Shown here in pieces: positions 8,363-19,263 of a stretch of DNA of 64,000 nt. Source of the stretch: Engraulis encrasicolus (taxonomy: Eukaryota > Chordata > Actinopteri > Clupeiformes > Engraulidae); assembly GCF_034702125.1 (NCBI RefSeq), contig NC_085868.1, forward strand, positions 43,111,547-43,175,546. Reading direction: 5' to 3'. The position numbers were made by a program, and so were the translations under genes. Position 1 is the first letter of the stretch, and each line of letters starts with the position of its first letter. Below the pieces are notes generated by a model that made no database searches, was not told the origin of the DNA, and saw only the letters and a program-made list of their open reading frames with translations.

Positions 8363-11041
8363 TTACAAAATTACATATCTTTTCAGTGTCACCATTCTAA
8401 CTGCTCCAACAAAATAATCTGCCAAAGGGTAAACATCTGCCAATTCCTCAATTCCCACCAAAATAGTTTCTATGGTTGGACACGGACTTAATTCAAATGA
8501 TCGGAAGTGTTCCCTGTACCACCCAGAGTGTCTTTTCAGCATGAAACACAGCGTGTTCTGTACAACACAAATATGAATAATCTCTCCAAAGTCAGGGAGA
8601 CCACTCGTTGACCCATGCACCAAAATCATGCCATTCCTGTATGTTACACCTTTGTATGATACACATTTAGTGAGATCAATATTAGAAGCACTGGGGAATT
8701 TCTGTTGAACAAGCAGAGCCATTTCCTGTTTCAAAACATCCACTGGAACTTTTGACGCCTTTGTAATTTCAAGACCATCCTTTTCATAACTGGAGGAATT
8801 CAAATGATAGGACATCATTAACTGATGCTTAGTAGCTAAGGACAGAGGGACATTTTTGAAGCAGTTAGTGTATCGAATAACCTGCTTGAAAAAGCTATGC
8901 TTAGCTTCAAATCGGAGGGTCCAGTGACCCACAAGAGGACCAAACGCCCTGATCAGTTGTGGATAATGCTCCAAATAGTGATGCTTTGGTAGCAGTGGTA
9001 CATCAGGGAAAAGATCTTGATATTTATGTCTGTGGTCTGAAATTTTGAACTCAAGGTAGGCAATTGACTCATCTGTGTGTGTTGGGGCGACCACCAGCTC
9101 CACAATATCTTTTAGGTCCATCAATAACTGCCACGCCATTTCCTCCTCAGGGACTAAATGCCCAATTATGAAAGGGAGACTTCTTAGCAGTGCCCAGTTT
9201 TCATGGCAGTTGCCACCTATCGTTTTTCTTGTTGAGAATGTGCGTGGGATCTCATGAGGCCTGTTAGTCTTGTCTCCCCACTTGAATGGGAACTGCAGCA
9301 CAAGCTTGTTTAGAGTGTCAAGGTCAAAATATTTCTTGGATATCAGCAGTGCCAAACAGCGTGCAAGTTCTACTGGCACTATGCCCTCAAAAATGTCGTG
9401 CATTACATCCGGAGGATATCCTGTGAGAACATTGAAGTGCTCAAGTGTTTTACTGATACTGCAATGCCGTTTCACCCCAAAGCAGCTTGTGCCAGTCAAT
9501 TCAGCTGTCTGCACATGAGATTCATGGAGTTCCCTTGTCCTAAGAGGGAGCGAGGCTGACCTTACAGAATTGGTTTGAATGTCTGTTTTTGTAGCTGTGC
9601 AAAACCGACATATGTACCCACCAGAAAAACTCTCATTGAAACCAGCAAAGGCGTGAGCACCTAGGTTATCTGCCACAACAACCTGAATAGTTCCTTTCAC
9701 ACATCTGCCAAGCAATGGAATGAAAATACCATCCTGCTCCAATGTTTTCACATCTTGGAGGAGAGGATGCAGGATCCTATCAAGGCCGTACGCCTTCACA
9801 TCATCACTTTTACACAGGATTGCCAAGTAAATCGAATGCAGGGATGAATTTGAGCCCGGAGGCATATTACTCACAGTCCAATAAATACCACAAAGCTTAT
9901 GTTTCCTGCGTGAAGTATTCAAAGGGTTACAGACCTCAAAATCGTCTCCATACAAATTCACCAAAATTCTCAGTTCATTCCCTGACAGGAAAGCATTTTC
10001 TCGGAAGTATGAACCATCTTGATAAGACCTATAAGTATGCTGCTCACCAGAGTCGCTGTTTCTATTCTGCCCTTCATGATTCTCAATTGCTTTATCCAAT
10101 ATGTCCTTCTTCTCAAAGAGTTGACGCAAAGACTTGAGTAAAGGCACATACTGAAAACTTCTTTTCTTTGAGGAATCGAGGATATACTCAATCGGTTCCA
10201 CGGGTTTGAAAGCGCCTTTGTAATACTGGTTGCGGAGATAACAAGTGCTAAGGGGGGAGCCTTTGTCTAATGCTTTGAATATAGGGTTTGAAGCATTCAG
10301 AGAACTAGCTATATCAAGGACAACAGTTTTATCAGTTGCAATGCCATGTTTCTGAAACAGTTCTTCAAGAACCTCAGCTGAAAGTGGTAATGCATATGAA
10401 TGCAAGCAATGTAGCTCCTCTAAGAACTCATCAAGTTTTGCGCCTGCCACATGTGCAAAATGCTCTAACTTCAGCAATGATCCAGCAAACTTCTGTTGAA
10501 TTACTTCAGTCAAGCTCTTAGGTCCACTCATACAGCTACCAGAAAATTCAGAGTTTCCATCAAAATCATCATTCTGCAAACCATCTTCCGCAACATCACA
10601 TGTCTCTCTTGAAGATTGACTGGTTCTGACTATGCCAGGCTTGAAATCTTTCAATGTGTGTGGGTTGTGCTTCCGGTTCTTGTGAGAGTGAAATGTTGCA
10701 TATATGTTAGTTTGAAAACTGCAATCTGAGAACATGCAATTGACAGTCTCATTACCCCTTAGATGAGTCCCAATGTGTACAAAATAATCTCTCTCTGTAT
10801 GTAGATCACAACAAGCACACACATGACAACTGAAAGTTGACAGTTCACTTGACTCTTGACAGTTGTCTATGTGATGACATCTACTCAAATGTATGTGTAA
10901 AGCGTTCCATGTTGTAAAAGAACACGGGCAATCTGTGTGTATACAAGTGTAACGTTGCCTGTGATTGTGCTCTAACCTTATATGTTTCAGCAACTCAAAT
11001 CTAGTGGCTATAGATATATTGCATTCCTTACATCTCCACAT
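8363..11041 (-). CDS. C2H2 zinc-finger protein with transposase-like (Tnp2/DDE-type) body, single exon
   Basis: 892 codons without interruption. The open frame extends to a GTG at 11050, but the first ATG in frame is at 11041 and starts directly before finger 1, so I use that. Four C2H2-like fingers occupy about residues 4-125: finger 1 uses C4, C7, H20, H25; finger 2 uses C33, C38, H51, H56; two further CxxC/CxxxxC fingers follow. The body has VVADNLGAH (D458), GYICRFC, PDVMHDIFEGIVPVEL (D545) and KHHYLEHYP followed by LRFEAKHSFFK (E712). The DxMHD and RFEAKH blocks resemble those of CACTA/Tnp2-like transposases (family knowledge), and D458, D545 and E712 are my guess at an acidic triad. It could be an active transposase, a domesticated one or a recent relic; the intact length argues against old decay. 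No obvious polyadenylation signal lies before the PB1 gene 167 bp downstream, which suggests shared transcription. The upstream array duplicates its 5' end. Confidence 0.75.
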   Translation of the reverse strand: MWRCKECNISIATRFELLKHIRLEHNHRQRYTCIHTDCPCSFTTWNALHIHLSRCHHIDNCQESSELSTFSCHVCACCDLHTERDYFVHIGTHLRGNETVNCMFSDCSFQTNIYATFHSHKNRKHNPHTLKDFKPGIVRTSQSSRETCDVAEDGLQNDDFDGNSEFSGSCMSGPKSLTEVIQQKFAGSLLKLEHFAHVAGAKLDEFLEELHCLHSYALPLSAEVLEELFQKHGIATDKTVVLDIASSLNASNPIFKALDKGSPLSTCYLRNQYYKGAFKPVEPIEYILDSSKKRSFQYVPLLKSLRQLFEKKDILDKAIENHEGQNRNSDSGEQHTYRSYQDGSYFRENAFLSGNELRILVNLYGDDFEVCNPLNTSRRKHKLCGIYWTVSNMPPGSNSSLHSIYLAILCKSDDVKAYGLDRILHPLLQDVKTLEQDGIFIPLLGRCVKGTIQVVVADNLGAHAFAGFNESFSGGYICRFCTATKTDIQTNSVRSASLPLRTRELHESHVQTAELTGTSCFGVKRHCSISKTLEHFNVLTGYPPDVMHDIFEGIVPVELARCLALLISKKYFDLDTLNKLVLQFPFKWGDKTNRPHEIPRTFSTRKTIGGNCHENWALLRSLPFIIGHLVPEEEMAWQLLMDLKDIVELVVAPTHTDESIAYLEFKISDHRHKYQDLFPDVPLLPKHHYLEHYPQLIRAFGPLVGHWTLRFEAKHSFFKQVIRYTNCFKNVPLSLATKHQLMMSYHLNSSSYEKDGLEITKASKVPVDVLKQEMALLVQQKFPSASNIDLTKCVSYKGVTYRNGMILVHGSTSGLPDFGEIIHICVVQNTLCFMLKRHSGWYREHFRSFELSPCPTIETILVGIEELADVYPLADYFVGAVRMVTLKRYVIL

Positions 11042-11327
11042 AATGACCACATCATTGCTGAGAGTTGCAGCCCACTAAAAATATTTCATACCCACTGAAA
11101 TAGTCCACAACACTTCAATCTGAGGTCACAGATTACATTAAGAAACACGCAGCCACTGGCAGTCAGGAAGATCCCCCTGTTTGAATAACACAAAAAAGAC
11201 ACAAAAGACAACACATGTAACAGAAGGAAAGCTAAGTTAGTGCTTACACTTCGCAGCCAAGAAACAATTAACAAGGCAGAGTAACACAGAGATAAAAAAA
11301 CAAGCAGAGGCAGGACAGAGACTTCAC

Positions 11328-11419
11328 CTGAGCTGACCGATGCTGAAGGGCACCACAGAAGCCACGTAGATCAGTCCCTGCTTGAAGGTCACTGATGCTG
11401 AAGGCAACCACACACGCCA
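11328..11419 (-). other. Candidate non-coding (5' UTR) exon, unit 1
   Basis: On the minus strand the acceptor tattcaagccggcag precedes 11419 and the donor CTCAG/GTGAAGT follows 11328, bounding 92 nt. The same exon-like block recurs in each unit. In unit 3 (about 12690) the acceptor AG is kept; in units 2 and 4 the site reads ...ccggccg and has lost AG. Expression is not shown by sequence alone. Confidence 0.4.
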
Positions 11420-11984
11420 CTGCCGGCTTGAATATCAAAACAAAGACACAAATGACAAGTAAATATGACAAACAAATTCTAAAAGTTGGCATGGATAAGC
11501 AACATAGGCCTTTACAATAATAATAATAATAATAATGCCCACTAAAAATATTTCATACCCACTGAAATAGTCCACAACACTTCAATCTGAGGTCACGGAT
11601 TCCAGTAAGAAACACGCAGCCACTGACAGTCAGGAAGATCCCCCTGTTTGAATAACACAAAAAAAGACACAAAAGACAAGACATGTAACAGAAGGAAAGC
11701 TAAGTTAGTGCTTACACTTCGCAGCCAAGAAACAATTAACAAGGCAGAGTAACACAGAGATAAAAAAACAAGCAGAGGCAGGACAGAGACTTCACCTGAG
11801 CTGACCGATGCTGAAGGGTACCACAGAAGCCACGTAGATCAGTCCCTGCTTGAAGATCACTGATGCTGAAGGCAACCACACACGCCACGGCCGGCTTGAA
11901 TATCAAAACAAAGACACAAATGACAAGTAAATATGACACGCAACATGAAGAGGTTGTCTTGGTCATGAAGTCTACTCAAAATGA

Positions 11985-12120
11985 AATGTGAATCATTCAA
12001 TATCTTGAAAGGATATGGGCCTTCTCGGTGTATGCAAGTGTAGCGCTGCTTGCAACTATACTCAAATGTTTTCAGTGGTTAAAACCTAGTGGCCAGACAT
12101 ATTTAACATTCATCACAGGA
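11985..12120 (-). pseudogene. Decayed zinc-finger gene fragment, unit 2
   Basis: Aligns with the first coding bases of the zinc-finger gene (10890-11041). Read on the minus strand it still shows CDEC, LATRF, and RYTCIH with stop codons between, compared with CKEC, IATRF and RYTCIH in the intact gene. It continues as 'ggtcatgaagtctactcaaa', matching 'gatgacatctactcaaatg'. Confidence 0.65.
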
Positions 12121-12284
12121 GAGAGACTTCACCTGAGCTGACTGATGCGGAGGGGTGCGACACAAGCCACTGCAAACCAGGTAGATCTGTATCTGTTTGA
12201 ATATCACAAAAAGGACACAAATGACAAGTAAATATGACAAACAAATTCTAAAAGTTGGCATGGATAAGCAACATAGGCCTTTAC

Positions 12285-12347
<63 letters not shown>
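12285..12347. repeat. (AAT)n microsatellite at unit junction
   Basis: About 21 AAT units end unit 2 of the array. Shorter or similar tracts end unit 1 (11513-11536) and unit 3 (13313-13369), always directly before 'gcccactaaa'. Confidence 0.95.
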
Positions 12348-12348
<1 letters not shown>

Positions 12349-12764
12349 CCCACTAAAAATATTTCATACCCACTGAAATAGTCCACAACACTTCAATCTG
12401 AGGTCACGGATTCCAGTAAGAAACACGCAGCCACTGACAGTCAGGAAGATCCCCCTGTTTGAATAACACAAAAAAAGACACAAAAGACAAGACATGTAAC
12501 AGAAGGAAAGCTTAAGTGAGTGCTTACACTTCGCAGCCAAGAAACAATTAACAAGGCAGAGTAACACAGAGATAAAAAAACAAGCAGAGGCAGGACAGAG
12601 ACTTCACCTGAGCTGACCGATGCTGAAGGGAACCACAGAAGCCACGTAGATCAGTCCCTGCTTGAAGATCACTGTTGCTGAAGGCAATCACACACGCCAC
12701 TGCCGGCTTGAATATCACAACAAGGACACAAATGACAAGTAAATATGACAAATTCTAAAAGTTG

Positions 12765-12925
12765 GCATGGTCATGAAGTCTACTCAAATGAATATGTAAG
12801 AGGAATGTTTTCTGTGAGTGTCCAAATATTTCAGCTGCTCAAATGTAGTGTTTATACATACAGCATTTTACATTCATTACAAGTTCACATAAGGATTTAA
12901 CAAATGTATTGGAAGATGCAGCCCA
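12765..12925 (-). pseudogene. Decayed zinc-finger gene fragment, unit 3
   Basis: Resembles 10866-11100: 'tctactcaaatgaatatgtaa' versus 'tctactcaaatgtatgtgtaa' in the gene, and 'cattcattacaagttcacataa' versus 'cattccttacatctccacataa' around the gene's start codon. It runs on into the 'gcagccca' that opens the unit. A second scrap lies at about 13060-13142. Confidence 0.55.
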
Positions 12926-13313
12926 GGAAAACTTTTCATACCTTAAAATCTTCAAGGACACAGATTTCACTTAAACTCACTGATGCAGAAGTGTACAACA
13001 AAAGCCACCGCCAGTCACGTATCAGTATCTGCTTAAATATCACAACAAGGGCACAAATGTCGCAAGCAGTGCTACACTTGCATACACAGTTAAAACCTAG
13101 TGGCCAGTTAAAACCTTTGGCCAGACATATTTAACATTCATCACAGGAGAGAGACTTCACCTGAGCTGACTGATGCGGAGGGGTGCGACACAAGCCACTG
13201 CAAACCAGGTAGATCTGTATCTGTTTGAATATCACAACAAGGACTCAAATGACAAGTAAATATGACAAACAAATTCTAAAAGTTGGCATGGATAAGCAAC
13301 ATATGCCTTTACC

Positions 13314-13370
<57 letters not shown>

Positions 13371-13814
13371 CCCACTAAAAATATTTCATACCCACTGAAA
13401 TAGTCCACAATACTTCAATCTGAGGTCACGGATTCCAGTAAGAAACACGCAGCCACTGACAGTCAGGAAGATCCCCCTGTTTGAATAACACAAAAAAAGA
13501 CAAAAGACAAGACATGTAACAGAAGGAAAGCTAAGTTAGTGCTTACACTTCGCAGCCAAGAAACAATTAACAAGGCAGAGTAACACAGAGACAAAAAAAA
13601 CAAGCAGAGGCAGGACAGAGACTTCACCTGAGCTGACCGATGCTGAAGGGTACCACAGAAGCCACGCAGATCAGTCCCTGCTTGAAGATCACTGATGCTG
13701 AAGGCAACCACACACGCCACGGCCGGCTTGAATATCAAAACAAAGACACAAATGACAAGTAAATATGACACGCAACATGAAGAGGTTGTCTTGGTCATGA
13801 AGTCTACTCAAAAT

Positions 13815-13950
13815 GAAATGTAAATCATTGAATATCTTGAAAGGATATGGGCCTTCTCTGTGCATGCAAGTGTAGCGCTGCTTGTGACTATACTCAAATG
13901 TTTTCAGTGGTTAAAACCTAGTGGCCAGACATATTTAACATTCATCACAG
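13815..13950 (-). pseudogene. Decayed zinc-finger gene fragment, unit 4
   Basis: Nearly the same as the unit 2 fragment (shared 'ggatatgggccttctc', 'gcaagtgtagcgctgcttg', 'aaacctagtggccagac'). The close match between units 2 and 4 indicates that the array duplicated after the fragment had already decayed. Confidence 0.6.
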
Positions 13951-13964
13951 GAGAGAGACTTCAC

Positions 13965-14001
13965 CTGAGCTGACTGATGCGGAGGGGTGCGACACAAGCC
14001 A
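13965..14001 (-). other. Candidate 37-nt micro-exon at the outer end of the array
   Basis: On the minus strand, ctggtttgcag/TGGCTTGTG opens it and CAGCTCAG/GTGAAGT closes it. It is a diverged version of the exon at 11328-11419 and recurs at about 12130-12170 and 13155-13195. Sequence-only prediction. Confidence 0.35.
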
Positions 14002-14020
14002 CTGCAAACCAGGTAGTAAA

Positions 14021-15131
14021 TAAATACATAGACCTACATAGGCTATTTGGTATCCTATATCTTCTGCCTGATGGTAACAGTTCATAATCACTACGCAAGA
14101 TGTTCCAAGATATGTTTTGCCAAATAGGTAGCTCATGTGGATCCATACTTTGCTCAGCTTGAATGACCTGTAGGCCTACATTTTACAATGATAATTTAGC
14201 AAGCTACACCATCACAACATTTGGGAGAAACGCTTTAACATTTGGATTGAGCAATTCACTTTGCTGACAATTCCTGCTCTTCTATTTATTCAGTTGCAAA
14301 TGCCAGGGTGTTTCACATGGATGCAGGATGCCAGTGTACTGTTGAAGTTGAAATGTCTAGTTCATCAATTGTGAATCACCACATAGCATGTGAGGGGAAA
14401 CCATTTGCATTTGGCAAAAGTCCTAGACTATTATTTTCACATGAATCCAAGGGGGTGTTGTGGACTCTCGTATCTGGACTTAAAGTCAGCCGGCATTACC
14501 CTAGGCGTGCATAACAAGAATCGGTCGGTTTGATGCTAAAGTAAAAGTAGCATAAGTCATGACATGCTTTTATGCAGGTGGGTCTTGGAGCCCCTGTTTA
14601 ACTGCCTAGGTCTCGGGAATAGAGACCAACATTTTTTCTTCGAGTAAATATTTATTACGGGACACACTGTCATTTTGCGTGACTCGTGATTTGGGCTTCC
14701 AGTGCTGTGCTGTGCACGCGCTATGCGGAATGGATCACCCTAAAGTGAATTGGTGGCACTTTATCCAATACATTAGCTCGTTAGCAAACAATACACCGTC
14801 GTGGGCACGTCTGACATTAAACATAGGACGTTATTTAACACCCCATCGGCTGTTAACAAACAACCCAACATAGAATCTAGTTTAGCTTTTCCTACACCTT
14901 GCAGGGAAAAGGTGGACAAGTGTTTTCAGCCCAGAGCGTGCTAATACACCTGCACTATGCCACCTCGCCATGTGTTGCCCGACTAGATTGCATTGTATCA
15001 CATCAAACATCGAAAATATAATGTGCAGCTTCTAAACAAGGTTATGATATTAACATATTGCACACTTGGTCAGAGTTCTGATTTGTTCCATTAGAGGATG
15101 TTTAACGATTTATTGAAAATGATTTCCTTAC
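14021..15131. other. Intergenic or 5' intron sequence
   Basis: No repeat family or coding signal recognised. If the first exon at about 15132-15180 belongs to the zinc-finger/PB1 unit, this stretch is its first intron. The short ORFs look random. Confidence 0.4.
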
Positions 15132-15180
15132 CTTTCAGTCGAACTGTCCTTCCTTTGGTCTTCTAGCGATTCGAAAGGCT
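15132..15180 (-). ncRNA. Candidate non-coding first exon (5' UTR) of the minus-strand transcription unit
   Basis: The minus strand reads ...GACTGAAAG/GTAAGGAAATC, a near-consensus 5' splice site at 15132. It lies directly downstream of the ZNF143-like motif at 15183-15202. No ATG-initiated ORF of note spans the exon, so it would be untranslated leader. Assignment to the genes at 4.3-11.0 kb is inference from orientation and position. Confidence 0.4.
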
Positions 15181-15182
15181 GA

Positions 15183-15202
15183 CGCATAGCATTCTGGGTA
15201 GT
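15183..15202 (-). promoter_or_regulatory. ZNF143/STAF-like promoter motif
   Basis: The minus strand reads ACTACCCAGAATGCTATGCG. The vertebrate ZNF143 binding consensus centres on TTCCCAGAATGCNNTGCG-like sequence (established knowledge), and most positions match. It sits tens of bases upstream of a good splice donor, as expected for a TATA-less promoter with a short first exon. Confidence 0.5.
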
Positions 15203-15950
15203 TTTGAGTAATTATTATTTAAAAAAAATTATCACGGTTGCATTTACCGCCACCACCTGGACATTTACGTAACTACGTGTATGGAGTAGGCCTAAATGCC
15301 TGACTGAATTGCGTTCTTTCAACATAACACAATATATAAATATCTGCCTTGTAAATCTAACATGATGCTTTCACTTTCATTTTGCTAACTTCACAATATT
15401 AGGTAGAAAGAGCTTGGGACAGTTGTATACATTTTACAACCAGTTAGAATCGTTTTTTTGAGTGTAGAATGCTGTTGCAGAATTGCCGTAAATAAACAGC
15501 TATTTGTTACAGTGTAACTATAAAACACCTGTCCTTGACTTTCCATGGCTCAGAACACCGGTGCAGTGAAAATGTCATTTGGAGAATGTACAGTAATGGA
15601 AACTTGGAGAAGGCAAACACACTCAGCGGCAGGCATTCTAATTTCATCTGAAAGGAAATAAATCTTTTAACAATTATTGCCAGTGTGATGTACTAGGTAC
15701 TACGTTGTGACTGTTCACCATAGTTTTGCTCAATATTCAAGCACACAGCATGAGAGGGATTGTTGTGCGAGTTGAAATGCTTTCCTAGACACAATCGTAA
15801 TTTCTTTTGATGGACAAATTGACTTTTTACAATGCTGTCAGAACAGAGGGTGGTAAAACTACCTGAAGCACTTTGCTTGAACAACTAGTACCAGCCACTT
15901 TGTCAATTAACTACTTAATATATACTCAAACACAAAAGGCTTTATTATAA
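15203..15950. other. Anonymous intergenic DNA
   Basis: AT-rich, no ORF, repeat family or RNA gene that I can support. Confidence 0.4.
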
Positions 15951-15960
15951 TGATGATGGC

Positions 15961-16019
<59 letters not shown>

Positions 16020-16044
16020 CGATGATGATGATGATGATGATGAT
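15951..16044. repeat. (GAT)n microsatellite
   Basis: About 30 GAT/ATG triplets with two GAC or GGC interruptions. Confidence 0.95.
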
Positions 16045-16706
16045 GGACAATTATGTTCTTTTCTCAATCATAGCACAGTAGACTGTTTTAATAAGCCCTG
16101 GGCAAGGGCTGACAAAGAAAGATGCCATATCCAGTTCACATCAAATCAGCATAAGAATCTGTCATTATCAATAATCACTGTGTCAGAAAAAGGCACGTGT
16201 TGTTGACTTCTTCATTTGTATAAAGTAATTTGAGGCCAGTCCACCAACACTGCTATTCAACTGACAACAAAGCACCAATTCCCTCAAGTTCTCTGTTTCA
16301 CATACCGAAGAGAGTTTTGATTGGACTGTCTCCCTGTTGGAGGGAGCCAGCTTTGTGTTCTCGTATGTAAGTAAATGTATTTTTTAAAGTAATTGAAATT
16401 CAGCCGGATGGCTATTTGCTCTGTTGCTGTTGTGATGTTTTCCCTCCTCATGTGGAGCCGTTCGCCCAGAAAACCTTTTATGCATTCTGGCTTCTTTGTG
16501 TCTCTGTAGGGCAGCAAGCCCGGACAAGGGACGTGCGGATGCCGACGGTGTGGAGGGGCCGAAGCAACAAAAAGAGCCGAACTCTTAATGTAGACATAAA
16601 AACATGCCTGTCTTTTCTATCCTACTCATACTATAAAATATGTAGCTGTTTAAGCATGCTGTAATTAATTATGTTATTGCTTTTTTATGTTATTGGTTAT
16701 TCCTTT

Positions 16707-16708
<2 letters not shown>

Positions 16709-16749
<41 letters not shown>
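16709..16749. repeat. (GT)n microsatellite
   Basis: About 20 GT dinucleotides, followed by GCGC-rich and a second short GT tract to about 16780. Confidence 0.95.
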
Positions 16750-16752
<3 letters not shown>

Positions 16753-17208
16753 TTGCGCGCTCGTACACGTGTGTGTGTGTCTAAACTGGCACGTATACTT
16801 TTACTGCTAAACATTAGACCTGGGTAATCAATTACAATGTAAAGGGACTAGAAGGCCACAGCAACATGTCAGAACAGCACAAGCAAAGAATCGTATGAGA
16901 AAGATATGTCAAACTCCGCCCATCTCCTAAGGGGGCGTTGTCCCCTCCTTCTTCTTCTCTTTTTGTGGTGTTTGCACAAGAATTGCACTACCACCATCTA
17001 CAGCGCTGAGGGAACTCCATTTATTCTCAACCTCAAGGCCCTGAGGGTATCCTAACCGCAGGTCTCGTAAAGGGGCGTTCACCCGACATCACATGTATAC
17101 CTGAGGGACATGTATGTCCCTTCCTGCCTCACTCTCTTACACACTGGCTGTTTCACACCTAACAAGCCCTGATGTGTCAGGAGAAGAAGCACTAAAACAA
17201 TGTAGCAA

Positions 17209-18428
<1,220 letters not shown>

Positions 18429-18446
18429 GTACCCCCCCCTCAAGGG
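18429..18446 (-). other. Polypurine tract
   Basis: Minus strand CCCTTGAGGGGGGGGTAC lies immediately upstream of the 3' LTR start TGTCATG, the expected position of the plus-strand primer in LTR retrotransposons. Confidence 0.65.
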
Positions 18447-19108
18447 ACGGCTCCCAGACGGCCCAACGGAAGTGCAGAAAGTTCAGGGGGAGCATGCCAG
18501 GCAACAGCAGGGGTCAGACAGGTCGGGGTACGCAGTTGAGGGCATGGGACAGGCCCAGGGCAGAGGGCAGGCACAGGGCAGGGCACAGGCAAGGCAAGAC
18601 AGACAGACTGGGGGCAATGAGCAAAGTCAGGAGGGCAGGCGGATTCAGGGGGTGCAACAGCAGAGAGGGTAGAAGCAGGGGAACGGGTAGACTCAGATGG
18701 ACCGGAGGACTGGACATGGGCAGAGAGACAGGCGGAGTCAGACAGCGGTTCAGGGGTGGACATTGGGGATTGGGGAACAGTCACAGGAACGAACACCGAA
18801 ACTTTGACAGGCACAGTGATGGGGATGGTGACAGGAACGGGCACAGAAATGACGACGGGGATGGGCACAGTCACAGTGACATTGACAGAAACTGGTGAGC
18901 GGAAACGGCCTGAATATGCAGGAACACGAACAGGGACAGACACAGGAGTGGGAACTTGGACACAGATGGGGACAGACACTGGGACAGTGAGTGGAAGAGT
19001 CACTGGGATGGTGACTGGTACAGGAACAAGAAGGGTTTTCGAAGACATGGGGTTTGGGTGAGTAGAGGGAGTAGACTGGGTCACTGGGGGCGGTGCAGGC
19101 TGGAACAC
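18440..19108 (-). CDS. Downstream internal ORF of the LTR element, Val/Pro/Thr-rich
   Basis: 222 aa, in a different frame from the preceding ORF. It is dominated by alternating VPVP/VPIP-type repeats in the first half and Ser/Pro/Ala-rich sequence after. The frame may be kept open by composition. No domain is recognised, and it may be the frameshifted continuation of the ORF ending at 19264. Not a recognisable pol product. Confidence 0.3.
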   Translation of the reverse strand: MFQPAPPPVTQSTPSTHPNPMSSKTLLVPVPVTIPVTLPLTVPVSVPICVQVPTPVSVPVRVPAYSGRFRSPVSVNVTVTVPIPVVISVPVPVTIPITVPVKVSVFVPVTVPQSPMSTPEPLSDSACLSAHVQSSGPSESTRSPASTLSAVAPPESACPPDFAHCPQSVCLALPVPCPVPALCPGPVPCPQLRTPTCLTPAVAWHAPPELSALPLGRLGAVP

Positions 19109-19263
19109 TGGGGACCCAGATGATGACTGGAAGGCAGGAGCAGAAGCACGAAGACACTGGGAGGCGGGAACAGGCGAGGCGTGGTCAGGTACAGGTGCAG
19201 GTGCAGGTGCAGGGTTGGCGCCAACTGGAGCAGAGAAGGTGCCAGCAGGAGCAGGGGGGGCGC

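Larger units (their letters stand above)
11042..14020 (-). repeat. Tandem array of four units derived from the 5' end of the zinc-finger gene
   Basis: Units begin 'cccactaaaaatatttcata' at about 11074, 11536, 12348 and 13370 and run about 0.46, 0.81, 1.02 and 0.65 kb. The first three end in (AAT)n tracts. Every unit shares 'gaaacacgcagccactg', 'gatccccctgtttgaataac', 'cttacacttcgcagccaag' and 'acttcacctgagctgaccga'. Units 2-4 additionally contain decayed versions of the first coding segment of the zinc-finger gene. Read on the minus strand, the units contain potential splice sites. Small ORFs in the units are shared because the units are duplicates; they are not independent genes. Confidence 0.75.

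Noticed and set aside
11042..11050. GTG start giving three extra residues for the zinc-finger protein
   Set aside because: Nuclear genes start at ATG; the first in-frame ATG is 11041, immediately before finger 1. The ATG at 11052 is in another frame.
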